A DNA stretch of 6,507 nucleotides from Bacillota bacterium (lineage in GTDB: Bacteria > Bacillota > Sulfobacillia > Sulfobacillales > Sulfobacillaceae). Numbering within the stretch: the first letter of the stretch is position 1; each line of letters begins with the position of its first letter. The DNA lies in assembly GCA_023381095.1 (NCBI GenBank), contig JAMCTO010000219.1, positions 1 through 6,507 of the forward strand, in the 5' to 3' direction. The notes below the pieces were generated by a model. The model made no database searches, was not told the DNA's origin, and was given only the letters and a program-made list of their open reading frames with translations. Of this stretch, positions 1 through 6,268 are shown piece by piece. The position numbers and the translations under genes are program-made.

Positions 1-723
1 CTTTGGGAAATCAAAATGCCATGTTTGTCGATGCCCATACGTCAGCACATCTTCATCAAGTTGCAGATGAAATTGATCCCAGAGTTCTGGAACGATTATG
101 AGTTCTTTAGGCACGATAATGCGTAACCAATGCGTGCCAGGGATATTTGCATACCATAACGTGATCAGGACGCCCTGTACGGGCGTTGTCGTGACGGCCA
201 CATCCTCTAACATGATGGGTGAGTCCACCATGTTCCTGGACTTAGTGGAGCCCCACCCTGCCGTCAAGGCCTGATGAAGTTCGGCACAGGCGGACACCAG
301 AATAGGATCGGCCAGCGTAGTCGGCCCACCTCCCCTTTCCGAGAAACGAGGCGGTACGGGTCGGCTCGGAGTTTCGTGAAGGAGGCCTGCGATATTAACC
401 CACATTCCATCCGTTCCTGGATCGTAAAGCCATTGTGATTGATGATGGCTGGTGTCGAGTTCGGTGCGCATGATCTCAACCCAGTCGTCGAAGTCGTGGT
501 CGGGATGTGCTCTCACCATCGTTAGAGGAAAGAAAAAGGTGAGGCGGTGACTGGCTGGTAATATTTCGTGCGCAAACTGCACGCGCAGGCCCTCCCTCGG
601 CGCTATTGTCGCCTCGATGGTTTCACACGCGTATGGAGATCGCGACAAAACCCACTGAGATGGCATCAAGGACGGGCGCACCAGATAACTCAATTGAACC
701 ACAGCATGAGACACCGCCGCCAT
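1..723 (-). CDS. Unrecognised protein, 3'-truncated by the window edge
   Basis: A minus-strand frame stays open for 241 codons from ATG at 723 to base 1 with no stop, so the gene continues outside the window. The start is well fixed: an in-frame TAG lies two codons upstream (729-727) and a GAAGGG ribosome site (735-730) sits 6 bases before the ATG. I do not recognise the family. The product looks soluble: no signal peptide and no membrane segment. It is rich in Trp and His, with phrases such as HPDHDFDDW (about residues 73-81), a Gly/Pro-rich turn around 138-154 (SERGGGPTT) and beta-like stretches near the visible end (GVLITLWYA, LRIIVPKELIIVPELW). Codon use resembles the neighbours. It lies 44 bases downstream of the secreted-protein gene on the same strand, so the two are probably co-transcribed. 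That this is a real gene is fairly sure; its function is unknown. Confidence 0.8.
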   Translation of the reverse strand, partial: MAAVSHAVVQLSYLVRPSLMPSQWVLSRSPYACETIEATIAPREGLRVQFAHEILPASHRLTFFFPLTMVRAHPDHDFDDWVEIMRTELDTSHHQSQWLYDPGTDGMWVNIAGLLHETPSRPVPPRFSERGGGPTTLADPILVSACAELHQALTAGWGSTKSRNMVDSPIMLEDVAVTTTPVQGVLITLWYANIPGTHWLRIIVPKELIIVPELWDQFHLQLDEDVLTYGHRQTWHFDFPK

Positions 724-767
724 GTCCTACCCTTCTTTCTCAGTCATTGGATATCCTAGTACCGTCA

Positions 768-1346
768 TTATCCTGGGCCACCCCAGACACAGTTGTAGAC
801 ATTTGGATAAGCAATCCAGCCCGGTACTTCACCGGGCCAATTCACGGCATACGCTGTTAAAATGCCTTGAGGCAGCCCATCCAGAAGAGATGTGTTTCCC
901 GCCTTAGTGGATGGGTTCACTCCCACCACAACGGTGACATCGCGATACGGATCGCCAATCGGCAGATTCGGATTGTAGTACCAGGCCTTGTAATTCACAT
1001 TGTTATAAAAGGGTACTGCTTCTCCGTATTCAACAGTCTTGGCCACGATGCTGGTCGCAGTACTGTGTTTTTCTAATACGTGCAACAACCCAAACGCCCC
1101 CACTCCCGAACCCGGTTGAGCTTGCCCTTGGCGATAGGGAACGTCGACGCCATTGCTGCCTAGATAGTTTTGATACACATAAAATATCGAGGTTGATGGA
1201 TAAGAATATCCGCCAGGCCCCGTACGGACAACACTAGGCTGAGTTACAGAATTCGTCACGGAAAGAGAAGCCGCGAGTGCGCTTCCCGATAGCCCGAACG
1301 AGAATAGAGAACTCGCGGCAATAAGGAGAATCTTCTTTCTTTGCAA
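768..1346 (-). CDS. Secreted protein of unknown function
   Basis: This encodes 192 residues starting at TTG. An in-frame TGA lies just two codons upstream, so TTG is the first usable start; a GAAGGGA site (1363-1357) precedes it by 10 bases, slightly long. Residues 1-25 form a textbook Sec signal peptide: basic RKK at 3-5, hydrophobic core 6-20, and cleavage motif A23-L24-A25 before A26. The Cys needed for a lipobox is absent, so the mature part (about 167 residues) should be released or loosely wall-bound. It is rich in Gly, Tyr, Asn, Val and Pro (for example YKAWYYNPNLPIGDPYRD, near 119-136), with a single Cys at 186 near the C-terminus. The composition suggests an all-beta extracellular domain, but I recognise no family and no catalytic motif. 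It is probably the first gene of a unit with the downstream gene starting at 723. Confidence 0.85.
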   Translation of the reverse strand: MQRKKILLIAASSLFSFGLSGSALAASLSVTNSVTQPSVVRTGPGGYSYPSTSIFYVYQNYLGSNGVDVPYRQGQAQPGSGVGAFGLLHVLEKHSTATSIVAKTVEYGEAVPFYNNVNYKAWYYNPNLPIGDPYRDVTVVVGVNPSTKAGNTSLLDGLPQGILTAYAVNWPGEVPGWIAYPNVYNCVWGGPG

Positions 1347-1614
1347 ATATCACACGTCCCTTCGCCTCACTATTGTATGCTCATGCTGAATCTCTGTACT
1401 TCTCAATGTGTATATTCCACGAGGGCATCAACTCTCCTTTAACCTACCCCAAGAATCGTTCTTCCCAAATCGACAATAACAGTCAAAGTACGATAGGAGG
1501 CCTATTGGCCGGTACTCTTTGTAATCGTTGGTGCTTCTTAAAGGCTATTTGTAACGATGGCGAATCGGTTTCAAAATACCGATGACGAAGTTTCCGTGTG
1601 TGGCACTAATACTA
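1347..1614. other. Intergenic region upstream of the secreted-protein gene
   Basis: No convincing gene is seen here. The promoter of the minus-strand secreted-protein gene should lie in this stretch. A TACAAT hexamer on the minus strand (1377-1372) could be its -10 element, but I find no matching -35 at normal spacing, so I do not call a promoter. Two small inverted repeats occur: ATAGG-agg-CCTAT at 1493-1505 and ATCGGT-N8-ACCGAT at 1564-1583. Both are short and may be chance. A plus-strand 70-codon frame (1373-1585) lacks a ribosome site at its TTG and is not called. Confidence 0.6.
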
Positions 1615-1643
1615 GCGGCGCCCCTAATTGACAGGAGCGCCGC
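1615..1643 (-). terminator. Probable terminator of the HtrA-like protease gene
   Basis: The arms GCGGCGCCCCT (1615-1625) and AGGAGCGCCGC (1633-1643) pair over 11 positions with one mismatch around a 7-base loop. The hairpin starts 22 bases beyond the protease stop codon when read on the minus strand. The tract after the stem (TAGTATTAGT) is only moderately T-rich, so it may be an imperfect intrinsic terminator or an mRNA 3'-end stabiliser. Confidence 0.55.
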
Positions 1644-1665
1644 AGAATCCGGAGTTCTGAAAGGC

Positions 1666-2352
1666 TTATGCCGCAACGATCACCAGGTGGGGAATTGGTA
1701 ATCCGATTCCCTCAATGCCTGCCTGCGAAATTTTGCTAGAATTGATGCCGATCAGTTGCCCCCGGGCGTTCACCAGAGGGCCACCGCTGTTGCCCGGATT
1801 GATGGCGGCGTCAGTTTGGATTAAATGATACTCCCAACCATCCCGAAACAACACCCGGTCTTTGGCGGAAATAATACCCGATGTCACCGTATGGGTTAGC
1901 CCGAGCGAGTTTCCAATGGCCACCACTAATTGCCCTGGCTGAATTTGGTTTGAAGGAGCAAACGTTACCGGAATTAGGTGATTGGCATTAATACGAATCA
2001 CAGCCAGGTCCGTCGGCGGATCGACACCGATTATGCGAGCACGGTACCGCGCCCCATTCGACAGGACTACGGTCACGCTGGACGCGCCGGCCACCACATG
2101 ATAATTCGTCACAATATCACCCTGCCGATCAATGATTACCCCTGAGCCAATGCCCCGTGTCCTTTCGGTCAACCCGACCCGCTGATTGTTCAAGACCACT
2201 ACCACCGACGGGTCTAGTTTGCGCACGATGTGGGCTACCGGCCACGTAGTAGGGTGGGGTGTACGGGTAACCGTTTGGTAAACTAGCAAGGCCCCGACCA
2301 ACACACCAAAAAGGCCATACCAAAAGCTCTGCCAAGGGCCGGTCTTTCTCAT
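1666..2352 (-). CDS. Membrane-anchored HtrA-like serine protease without PDZ domain
   Basis: This is a 228-residue trypsin-fold protease of the HtrA/DegP type (S1C family), expected to cleave misfolded or specific proteins outside the membrane. Residues 10-28 are one hydrophobic segment (FWYGLFGVLVGALLVYQTV) after a short basic N-terminus, giving a signal anchor with the protease outside. The catalytic triad is complete: His85 in TNYHVV, Asp115 in TDLAVI and Ser189 in NPGNSGGPLV. The protein ends seven residues after GIGLPIP (215-221), the strand that in usual HtrA proteins leads to the linker and PDZ domain, so the PDZ is absent. ATG 2352 is chosen because AGGAGG lies 7 bases ahead. The frame also opens farther upstream at ATG 2439 (257 residues, with an extra hydrophobic N-terminus), but that start has no ribosome site. 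It is divergent from the exporter operon and is followed by a hairpin. Family assignment is sure; substrate is unknown. Confidence 0.9.
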   Translation of the reverse strand: MRKTGPWQSFWYGLFGVLVGALLVYQTVTRTPHPTTWPVAHIVRKLDPSVVVVLNNQRVGLTERTRGIGSGVIIDRQGDIVTNYHVVAGASSVTVVLSNGARYRARIIGVDPPTDLAVIRINANHLIPVTFAPSNQIQPGQLVVAIGNSLGLTHTVTSGIISAKDRVLFRDGWEYHLIQTDAAINPGNSGGPLVNARGQLIGINSSKISQAGIEGIGLPIPHLVIVAA

Positions 2353-2359
2353 TGCCATC

Positions 2360-2365
2360 CCTCCT
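2360..2365 (-). promoter_or_regulatory. Ribosome binding site deciding the protease start
   Basis: AGGAGG read on the minus strand is a perfect Shine-Dalgarno core. It lies 7 bases before ATG 2352 and only 1 base before ATG 2358, so 2352 is the likely start. The upstream ATG 2439 is preceded by ACTATCATAAAG, which has no such site. Confidence 0.8.
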
Positions 2366-2580
2366 GGGACAACATATGCGGCTGTCCCTGCGAGTAGGAC
2401 TAAGAAAGGCACGCCATGATTACGGTACCTTGCTCTCATCTTTATGATAGTTCATGGTTCCGATACGGCCGACTCATGCTTTTTCCAGATAACAATCAGC
2501 CCAATATGAGCTATCTGTTGGCGCAGTTTATTTGCACTATACCATCCCAACTTTGGATCCATTAGGCCCCTATAGATGGC

Positions 2581-2597
2581 GTTTGCCGAATGCAAAC
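2581..2597. repeat. Small inverted repeat GTTTGC-N5-GCAAAC
   Basis: Perfect 6-base arms (2581-2586 and 2592-2597) flank CGAAT, and TTTTCTT follows on the plus strand. It could be an operator half-site pair for the divergent promoters or a weak terminator-like hairpin. No plus-strand gene lies upstream within the window that would need a terminator here. The arms are short enough to be chance. Confidence 0.3.
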
Positions 2598-2882
2598 TTT
2601 TCTTCCCTAAAGCCTCACTACCTCGGTTCATCTACCCATCGATCTTCGCAAGCCCTAATATGAAAACTCTTCGACTGCCAAGCTCAATTTGCGGTATGCT
2701 TCACACCGCCCGCACCAAGTGTTGTATCCCAATTAGGCGCGGTTAACACTCATCGAGAAATTTCAGGGTTTCTTCAACGGGGCCCCATCGAATTACACAA
2801 TACTGGATAGTAGTCTAATGGTAGGTGGACATTGACGAGTTCTTCAGGGAATTGGCTGTCGTCCCACAAAATTCTTCTTATG

Positions 2883-2888
2883 AGGTGA
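2883..2888 (+). promoter_or_regulatory. Ribosome binding site of the membrane-fusion protein gene
   Basis: AGGTGA, within the stretch TGAGGTGAAGTG, lies 4 bases before ATG 2893. A GTG at 2890 is also in frame but would leave only one base of spacing, so ATG 2893 is the better start. Confidence 0.65.
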
Positions 2889-2892
2889 AGTG

Positions 2893-4383
2893 ATGATTGC
2901 ACAACCCGCCCCCCCTGCTCCGGGTTCTAAACGAGGCTTCCCCTATTCCCGGGTGGTATTACTCGCCGGGAGCACGGTTTTGGTATTGTCGGCCTTAACC
3001 TACCTGGTCATTCGCAGTAGCCATCCGCCGGCACCGACGCGATATCTCACCGCCGCCGTCCATCAAGGGGCTTTGTCAGAAACCGACTCGGCTACGGGAG
3101 AGGTGGTTCCAGCCAATACCTTGACCGTGTCGGTGCCCGCCAACGCCACCCTCACCCACTTAAACGTTCACTTGGGGCAATCTGTTGCCGCGGGTAGCGT
3201 GCTGGCCACCTTTAGTGATCCCACTCTCGCCAGCCAAGTCGCAGCACAACAGGCCACGGTATTAGGGGATGAAAGTCAAGTCAGTGAACTGTCCTCTCCC
3301 GCGTATGCCGCGGCACAACAGGCATCCATCACCGAAGCGCAGGACAATTTGAATCAAGCCGAAAATCAACTCGCGGCAGACCGCGCATTGGGCACGGTGC
3401 GCGCGTCCGTAAGCGGCACCGTCACACAAATTCTCCCTACCGGCACCACCGTAATCTCTGGTCAAACCGTAGCGATGGTTACCAACACTCCCATCACGGC
3501 TCCTTTCAGTGGCACCATCGGCAGTGTGAATGCGCACAGTGGACAGGACGTGACGGCAGGAACCCCCCTGGTGGGCCTCTCCTCGGCCGCGCTCAACGCC
3601 AAAATCTTCGGAGACGCCAGTCAGGTCGCGAATTTTCAAGCACAATTAAATAAAGTCTCCTTACAAGATAGTCCCTCGCAATTGGCTACCGCCTTGGTGC
3701 AAGCCAAAGCCGAACTACAGCGCGACCAACAAACCTTGACCCAAGAACAACAAGCCCTATCCGGACTCGTCGTCACGGCGCCGTTCCCCGGCCAGATTGT
3801 CGCGTTAAATTCTTCACCAACCCCCAGCGGCAAGTTGCTCACGCTGGATAGTGCCTCCCTCATGGTCAGTGTTCCCGTCCCCGAAACCCAAGTCCATGCA
3901 ATTCATGTGGGACAGCCCGTGACGATCACCTTGCCCGCGTTACCTGGGCACCCCGACCAGGGCACGGTCCAAAGTCTCGCGCCCGTGGGAGTGTATGCCA
4001 ACGGCGTGTCCAATTTCCCGGTCAACGTCTCCCTGAGCAATAGCGGAGGGATTCTTTATGGGATGACGGCGCAGGTATCCATTGTGGTCCAAACCGTAAA
4101 GAATGCCTGGTTAGTCCCCCTAGCGGCTATAAAAACCCATGGCTCCCACTATTTTGTCGACATCCTGTCAGGAAACTCGACGACGACGATCACTCGGGTT
4201 CCCGTACAGGTTTTGTTGGAAAATGCCACCACTGCTGCCGTGGGTTCTCATCGGCTTGCCCCAGCCGACCGGGTGATCACGGCAACCTTGACTTCCCCTA
4301 GCGGAAAACTGCATCTCAAAACACGGGGACGCGCTGTGCATAAAGGCGCCGGCCGCAAGAAAGGGGGCAAAGCCACGTCATGA
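2893..4383 (+). CDS. HlyD/MacA-type membrane-fusion (adaptor) protein
   Basis: This 496-residue adaptor belongs to an ABC exporter of the MacAB/YknXYZ kind and is expected to sit outside the membrane and dock on the permease. An N-terminal anchor lies at about 20-41 (VVLLAGSTVLVLSALTYLVI), with no lipobox Cys. After it, a lipoyl half-motif plus an Ala/Gln-rich helical hairpin occurs twice: roughly 77-199 and 200-319. The repeats share HxGQxVxAG (from H93 and H215) and GDxSQV (125-130 and 240-245), and the hairpin of each is followed by a second lipoyl half (RASVSGTV near 170, VTAPFPGQI near 294). A beta-barrel region follows (about 320-400, VSVPVPETQVHAIHVGQPV), then a membrane-proximal domain and a Lys/Arg-rich tail (about 472-496). 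It is longer than typical MacA-like proteins of under 400 residues, because of the repeat and tail. Its stop overlaps the ATPase start by ATGA. Family is sure; cargo is unknown. Confidence 0.9.
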   Translation: MIAQPAPPAPGSKRGFPYSRVVLLAGSTVLVLSALTYLVIRSSHPPAPTRYLTAAVHQGALSETDSATGEVVPANTLTVSVPANATLTHLNVHLGQSVAAGSVLATFSDPTLASQVAAQQATVLGDESQVSELSSPAYAAAQQASITEAQDNLNQAENQLAADRALGTVRASVSGTVTQILPTGTTVISGQTVAMVTNTPITAPFSGTIGSVNAHSGQDVTAGTPLVGLSSAALNAKIFGDASQVANFQAQLNKVSLQDSPSQLATALVQAKAELQRDQQTLTQEQQALSGLVVTAPFPGQIVALNSSPTPSGKLLTLDSASLMVSVPVPETQVHAIHVGQPVTITLPALPGHPDQGTVQSLAPVGVYANGVSNFPVNVSLSNSGGILYGMTAQVSIVVQTVKNAWLVPLAAIKTHGSHYFVDILSGNSTTTITRVPVQVLLENATTAAVGSHRLAPADRVITATLTSPSGKLHLKTRGRAVHKGAGRKKGGKATS

Positions 4384-5069
4384 TTCGCATGGTTTCCGTA
4401 TCCAAGGAGTATCCTATGGGTTCCGAGATCTACCCTATTTTGGAGGATCTGACATTTCATGTGCCCAAGGGGATGCTCACGGCCATCATCGGTCCCTCCG
4501 GTTCGGGAAAAACCACATTGTTGAACTTAATTGGGGGTTTGGATACTCCGACCCATGGGCAATATTTTCTCAACGAACAGGACGTCAGTCATTTTAGTCG
4601 AGAGCAATGGGCGCATGAACGAAATCGCACAATTGGCTTCGTCTTTCAATCGTTTCAGTTAATCACCGCGTTATCCGCACGCGACAATGTCGCCTTGCCC
4701 TTAGTGTACCGTGGGATTCCGCCGAAAGTTCGGCGATTACAGGCCGACGACGCGTTAGAACAAGTAGGTTTAGGCCATCGCCGACTTCACCGCCCATCCC
4801 AGTTATCAGGCGGACAACAACAACGCGTAGCCATCGCCCGCGCACTGATTGGAGATCCTGCGCTTATATTGGCCGACGAACCGACCGGCAATTTAGACCA
4901 AGCGACCGGTCAAGAAATTTTAGAACTCCTGCAAACATTGAACCGAGCGGGGAAAACCGTGGTCATTGTCACTCACAGTGCCGAGGTCGCGCAAGCCTGT
5001 CGACAGATCATTCAGATTCAAGACGGTCACGTGGTGACCGTCGCCCAGGAAATGGAGCGCGTACGATGA
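4380..5069 (+). CDS. MacB/LolD-type ABC transporter ATPase
   Basis: This 229-residue cytoplasmic nucleotide-binding subunit powers the permease encoded next. All ABC motifs are intact: Walker [10 protein letters not shown] (38-46), Q-loop Gln90 in FVFQSFQL, signature LSGGQQQR (142-149), Walker B ALILADEP (161-168, catalytic Glu167), D-loop GNLD (170-173) and switch His199 in VTHS. Length and the [18 protein letters not shown] stretch match the LolD/MacB/YknY branch (type VII ABC systems), where ATPase and permease are separate chains, unlike fused E. coli MacB. The start codon overlaps the adaptor stop by four bases, suggesting translational coupling. A purine-rich AAGGGGG (4361-4367) lies 12 bases upstream, rather far; in-frame ATG 4389 is an alternative start that loses three residues. 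Function as ATPase is near certain; transported substrate is not visible. Confidence 0.95.
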   Translation: MIRMVSVSKEYPMGSEIYPILEDLTFHVPKGMLTAIIGPSGSGKTTLLNLIGGLDTPTHGQYFLNEQDVSHFSREQWAHERNRTIGFVFQSFQLITALSARDNVALPLVYRGIPPKVRRLQADDALEQVGLGHRRLHRPSQLSGGQQQRVAIARALIGDPALILADEPTGNLDQATGQEILELLQTLNRAGKTVVIVTHSAEVAQACRQIIQIQDGHVVTVAQEMERVR

Positions 5070-6232
5070 CTTGGCGTGATGGCGTGCTACTCGCGTTCAA
5101 AGGGATGGCCGGTAATAAACTGCGCGCGATATTAACCATGTTGGGCGTCATTATCGGGGTGGCCGCGGTGATCGTGCTGGTGGCGATTGGTCAGGGGGCC
5201 TCGTCACTTGTGACCTCGCGCATCGAAACCTTAGGAACCAATGTGATCTTCGTGTCCCCCGCAGGAGGAACTCCGTTCCCGGCGTCCGAAGCGGCTATGA
5301 TTACACGAGCCCTGCCCTTTCCCACGCTCGTCGTCCCAGAAATGAATACCGGGGCAAAAGTCTCCACGCTCACCGCATCAGGCGGCGCACAAATTGTCGG
5401 TACAACCTCCGCCTACATTCATCTGGGTGCGATATCGATCGCTGCAGGCCATTTTCTTACACCCTTAGAGATCGCCCAAGACCAACACGTCGCGGTCTTG
5501 GGAGCCAACCAAGTCCAGACGCTGTTTGGCGGCAGCAATCCTGTGGGGGCCGCGGTGATGATCATGGGTCAACAATTTCGCGTCATCGGCGCTTTAAACG
5601 TCGTAGGTCAAGGTCCCGGAGCCAGTCAAGACAACGACATCTTTATCCCCATGACCGTCGCCCAATCCTTATTGAGCACCACCCAACTCAGTCAAGTCAC
5701 GGTCAAGACGTCTAGTCCAGACCAAGCCAATCTTGCCGCAGACTACTTAACAAATTTTTACACAAATGCCTTCGGTTCCGCCACTGCCGTGACAGTCGCT
5801 TCCGAAGACCAGGTCTTGCAGACACTGCAGGCCACACGGGCCACATTTACCAATCTCCTGGCAGGCACCGCCGCCATTGCGCTGATTGTCGGAGGCATCG
5901 GCATTATGAACATCATGTTGGTCTCGGTCACCGAACGCACCCGTGAAATCGGCATTCGTCAGGCGTTAGGGGCCACGCGGGAAGACATACTCCTCCAATT
6001 TCTCTTAGAGTCCATGGCCATGAGCTTATCGGGGGGAACCATAGGGGCCATCGTGGGCGTCGGCCTCGTGCATCTGGTGCCCGTCCTGTTGAAAACACCC
6101 GCCGTGTTCTCCCCCAACGCCCTGATTTTGGCCTTTGTCTTTAGTACCGCCGTGGGCCTGTTCTTTGGTTTGTACCCCGCGATCAAAGCATCGGGGCTCG
6201 ATCCCATCCAGGCCCTCCGGTATGACGGCTAA
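5066..6232 (+). CDS. MacB/FtsX-type ABC transporter permease
   Basis: This 388-residue membrane subunit has the four-helix MacB layout. TM1 is at about 21-43 (ILTMLGVIIGVAAVIVLVAI), followed by a large outside domain (about 45-258, MacB_PCD type). Three closely spaced helices follow at about 262-288, 311-341 and 351-372. The cytoplasmic coupling loop TERTREIGIRQALGATRED (289-307) and the end YPAIKASGLDPIQALRYDG are hallmark FtsX/MacB sequences. These permeases do not form a classic channel; the ATPase cycle moves the outside domain to push substrate (mechanotransmission in MacB). The gene starts in the ATGA overlap with the ATPase, with GGAG (5054-5057) 8 bases ahead. Together with the two preceding genes it forms a complete exporter. 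Family assignment is very sure; likely roles in this family are peptide, antibiotic or lipoprotein-related export. Confidence 0.95.
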   Translation: MTWRDGVLLAFKGMAGNKLRAILTMLGVIIGVAAVIVLVAIGQGASSLVTSRIETLGTNVIFVSPAGGTPFPASEAAMITRALPFPTLVVPEMNTGAKVSTLTASGGAQIVGTTSAYIHLGAISIAAGHFLTPLEIAQDQHVAVLGANQVQTLFGGSNPVGAAVMIMGQQFRVIGALNVVGQGPGASQDNDIFIPMTVAQSLLSTTQLSQVTVKTSSPDQANLAADYLTNFYTNAFGSATAVTVASEDQVLQTLQATRATFTNLLAGTAAIALIVGGIGIMNIMLVSVTERTREIGIRQALGATREDILLQFLLESMAMSLSGGTIGAIVGVGLVHLVPVLLKTPAVFSPNALILAFVFSTAVGLFFGLYPAIKASGLDPIQALRYDG

Positions 6233-6253
6233 ATCCTAAAAAATCCCTGGAAA

Positions 6254-6259
6254 AGGTGG
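6254..6259 (+). promoter_or_regulatory. Ribosome binding site of the lipoprotein gene
   Basis: AGGTGG within AAAAGGTGGT lies 9 bases before ATG 6269. A nearer ATG at 6262 reads only eleven more codons before TGA, so 6269 is the start. The lack of any hairpin in the 36-base gap after the permease supports co-transcription. Confidence 0.65.
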
Positions 6260-6268
6260 TAATGGATC

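Larger units (their letters stand above)
2353..2892. other. Long divergent intergenic region
   Basis: This 540-base stretch separates the minus-strand protease from the plus-strand exporter operon and should contain both promoters. It is more AT-rich than the flanking genes and holds no intact gene. A plus-strand 28-codon frame from 2660 has no ribosome site. I found no -35/-10 pair good enough to call: TTGACG at 2832-2837 lacks a -10 at 16-18 bases, and TCTAAT at 2813-2818 lacks a -35. Small palindromes occur (GGGGCCCC at 2779-2786, and the repeat at 2581-2597). Minus-strand fragments between 2658 and 2866 look faintly coding in three different frames and could be remains of a lost gene. Confidence 0.6.

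Noticed and set aside
264..479. Minus-strand 71-codon frame
   Set aside because: It lies wholly inside the longer 1-723 minus-strand gene in another frame, and that gene has the ribosome site and open frame to the window edge.
568..907. Overlapping plus-strand frames of 61-84 codons
   Set aside because: They are antisense to the two minus-strand genes, overlap one another, lack ribosome sites, and give Arg/His/Pro-rich translations typical of shadow frames.
1373..1585. Plus-strand 70-codon frame with a TTG start
   Set aside because: There is no ribosome site before the start. An internal AGGAGG at 1496-1501 sits only 4 bases from a TTG, and the resulting 26-residue peptide has no recognisable feature.
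2660..2746. Plus-strand 28-codon frame from ATG 2660
   Set aside because: No ribosome site, no hydrophobic or other recognisable pattern, and it overlaps possible debris on the other strand.
2779..2786. GGGGCCCC palindrome
   Set aside because: It is an 8-base palindrome with no loop or flanking symmetry; such sites occur by chance.
2832..2861. Possible sigma-A promoter with TTGACG for the exporter operon
   Set aside because: No acceptable -10 hexamer lies 16-18 bases downstream; the sequence there is GC-rich (GGCTGTCG).
3262..3863. Minus-strand frames antisense to the adaptor gene
   Set aside because: The plus-strand reading encodes a clear HlyD-type protein; the antisense products have no motif and no ribosome site.
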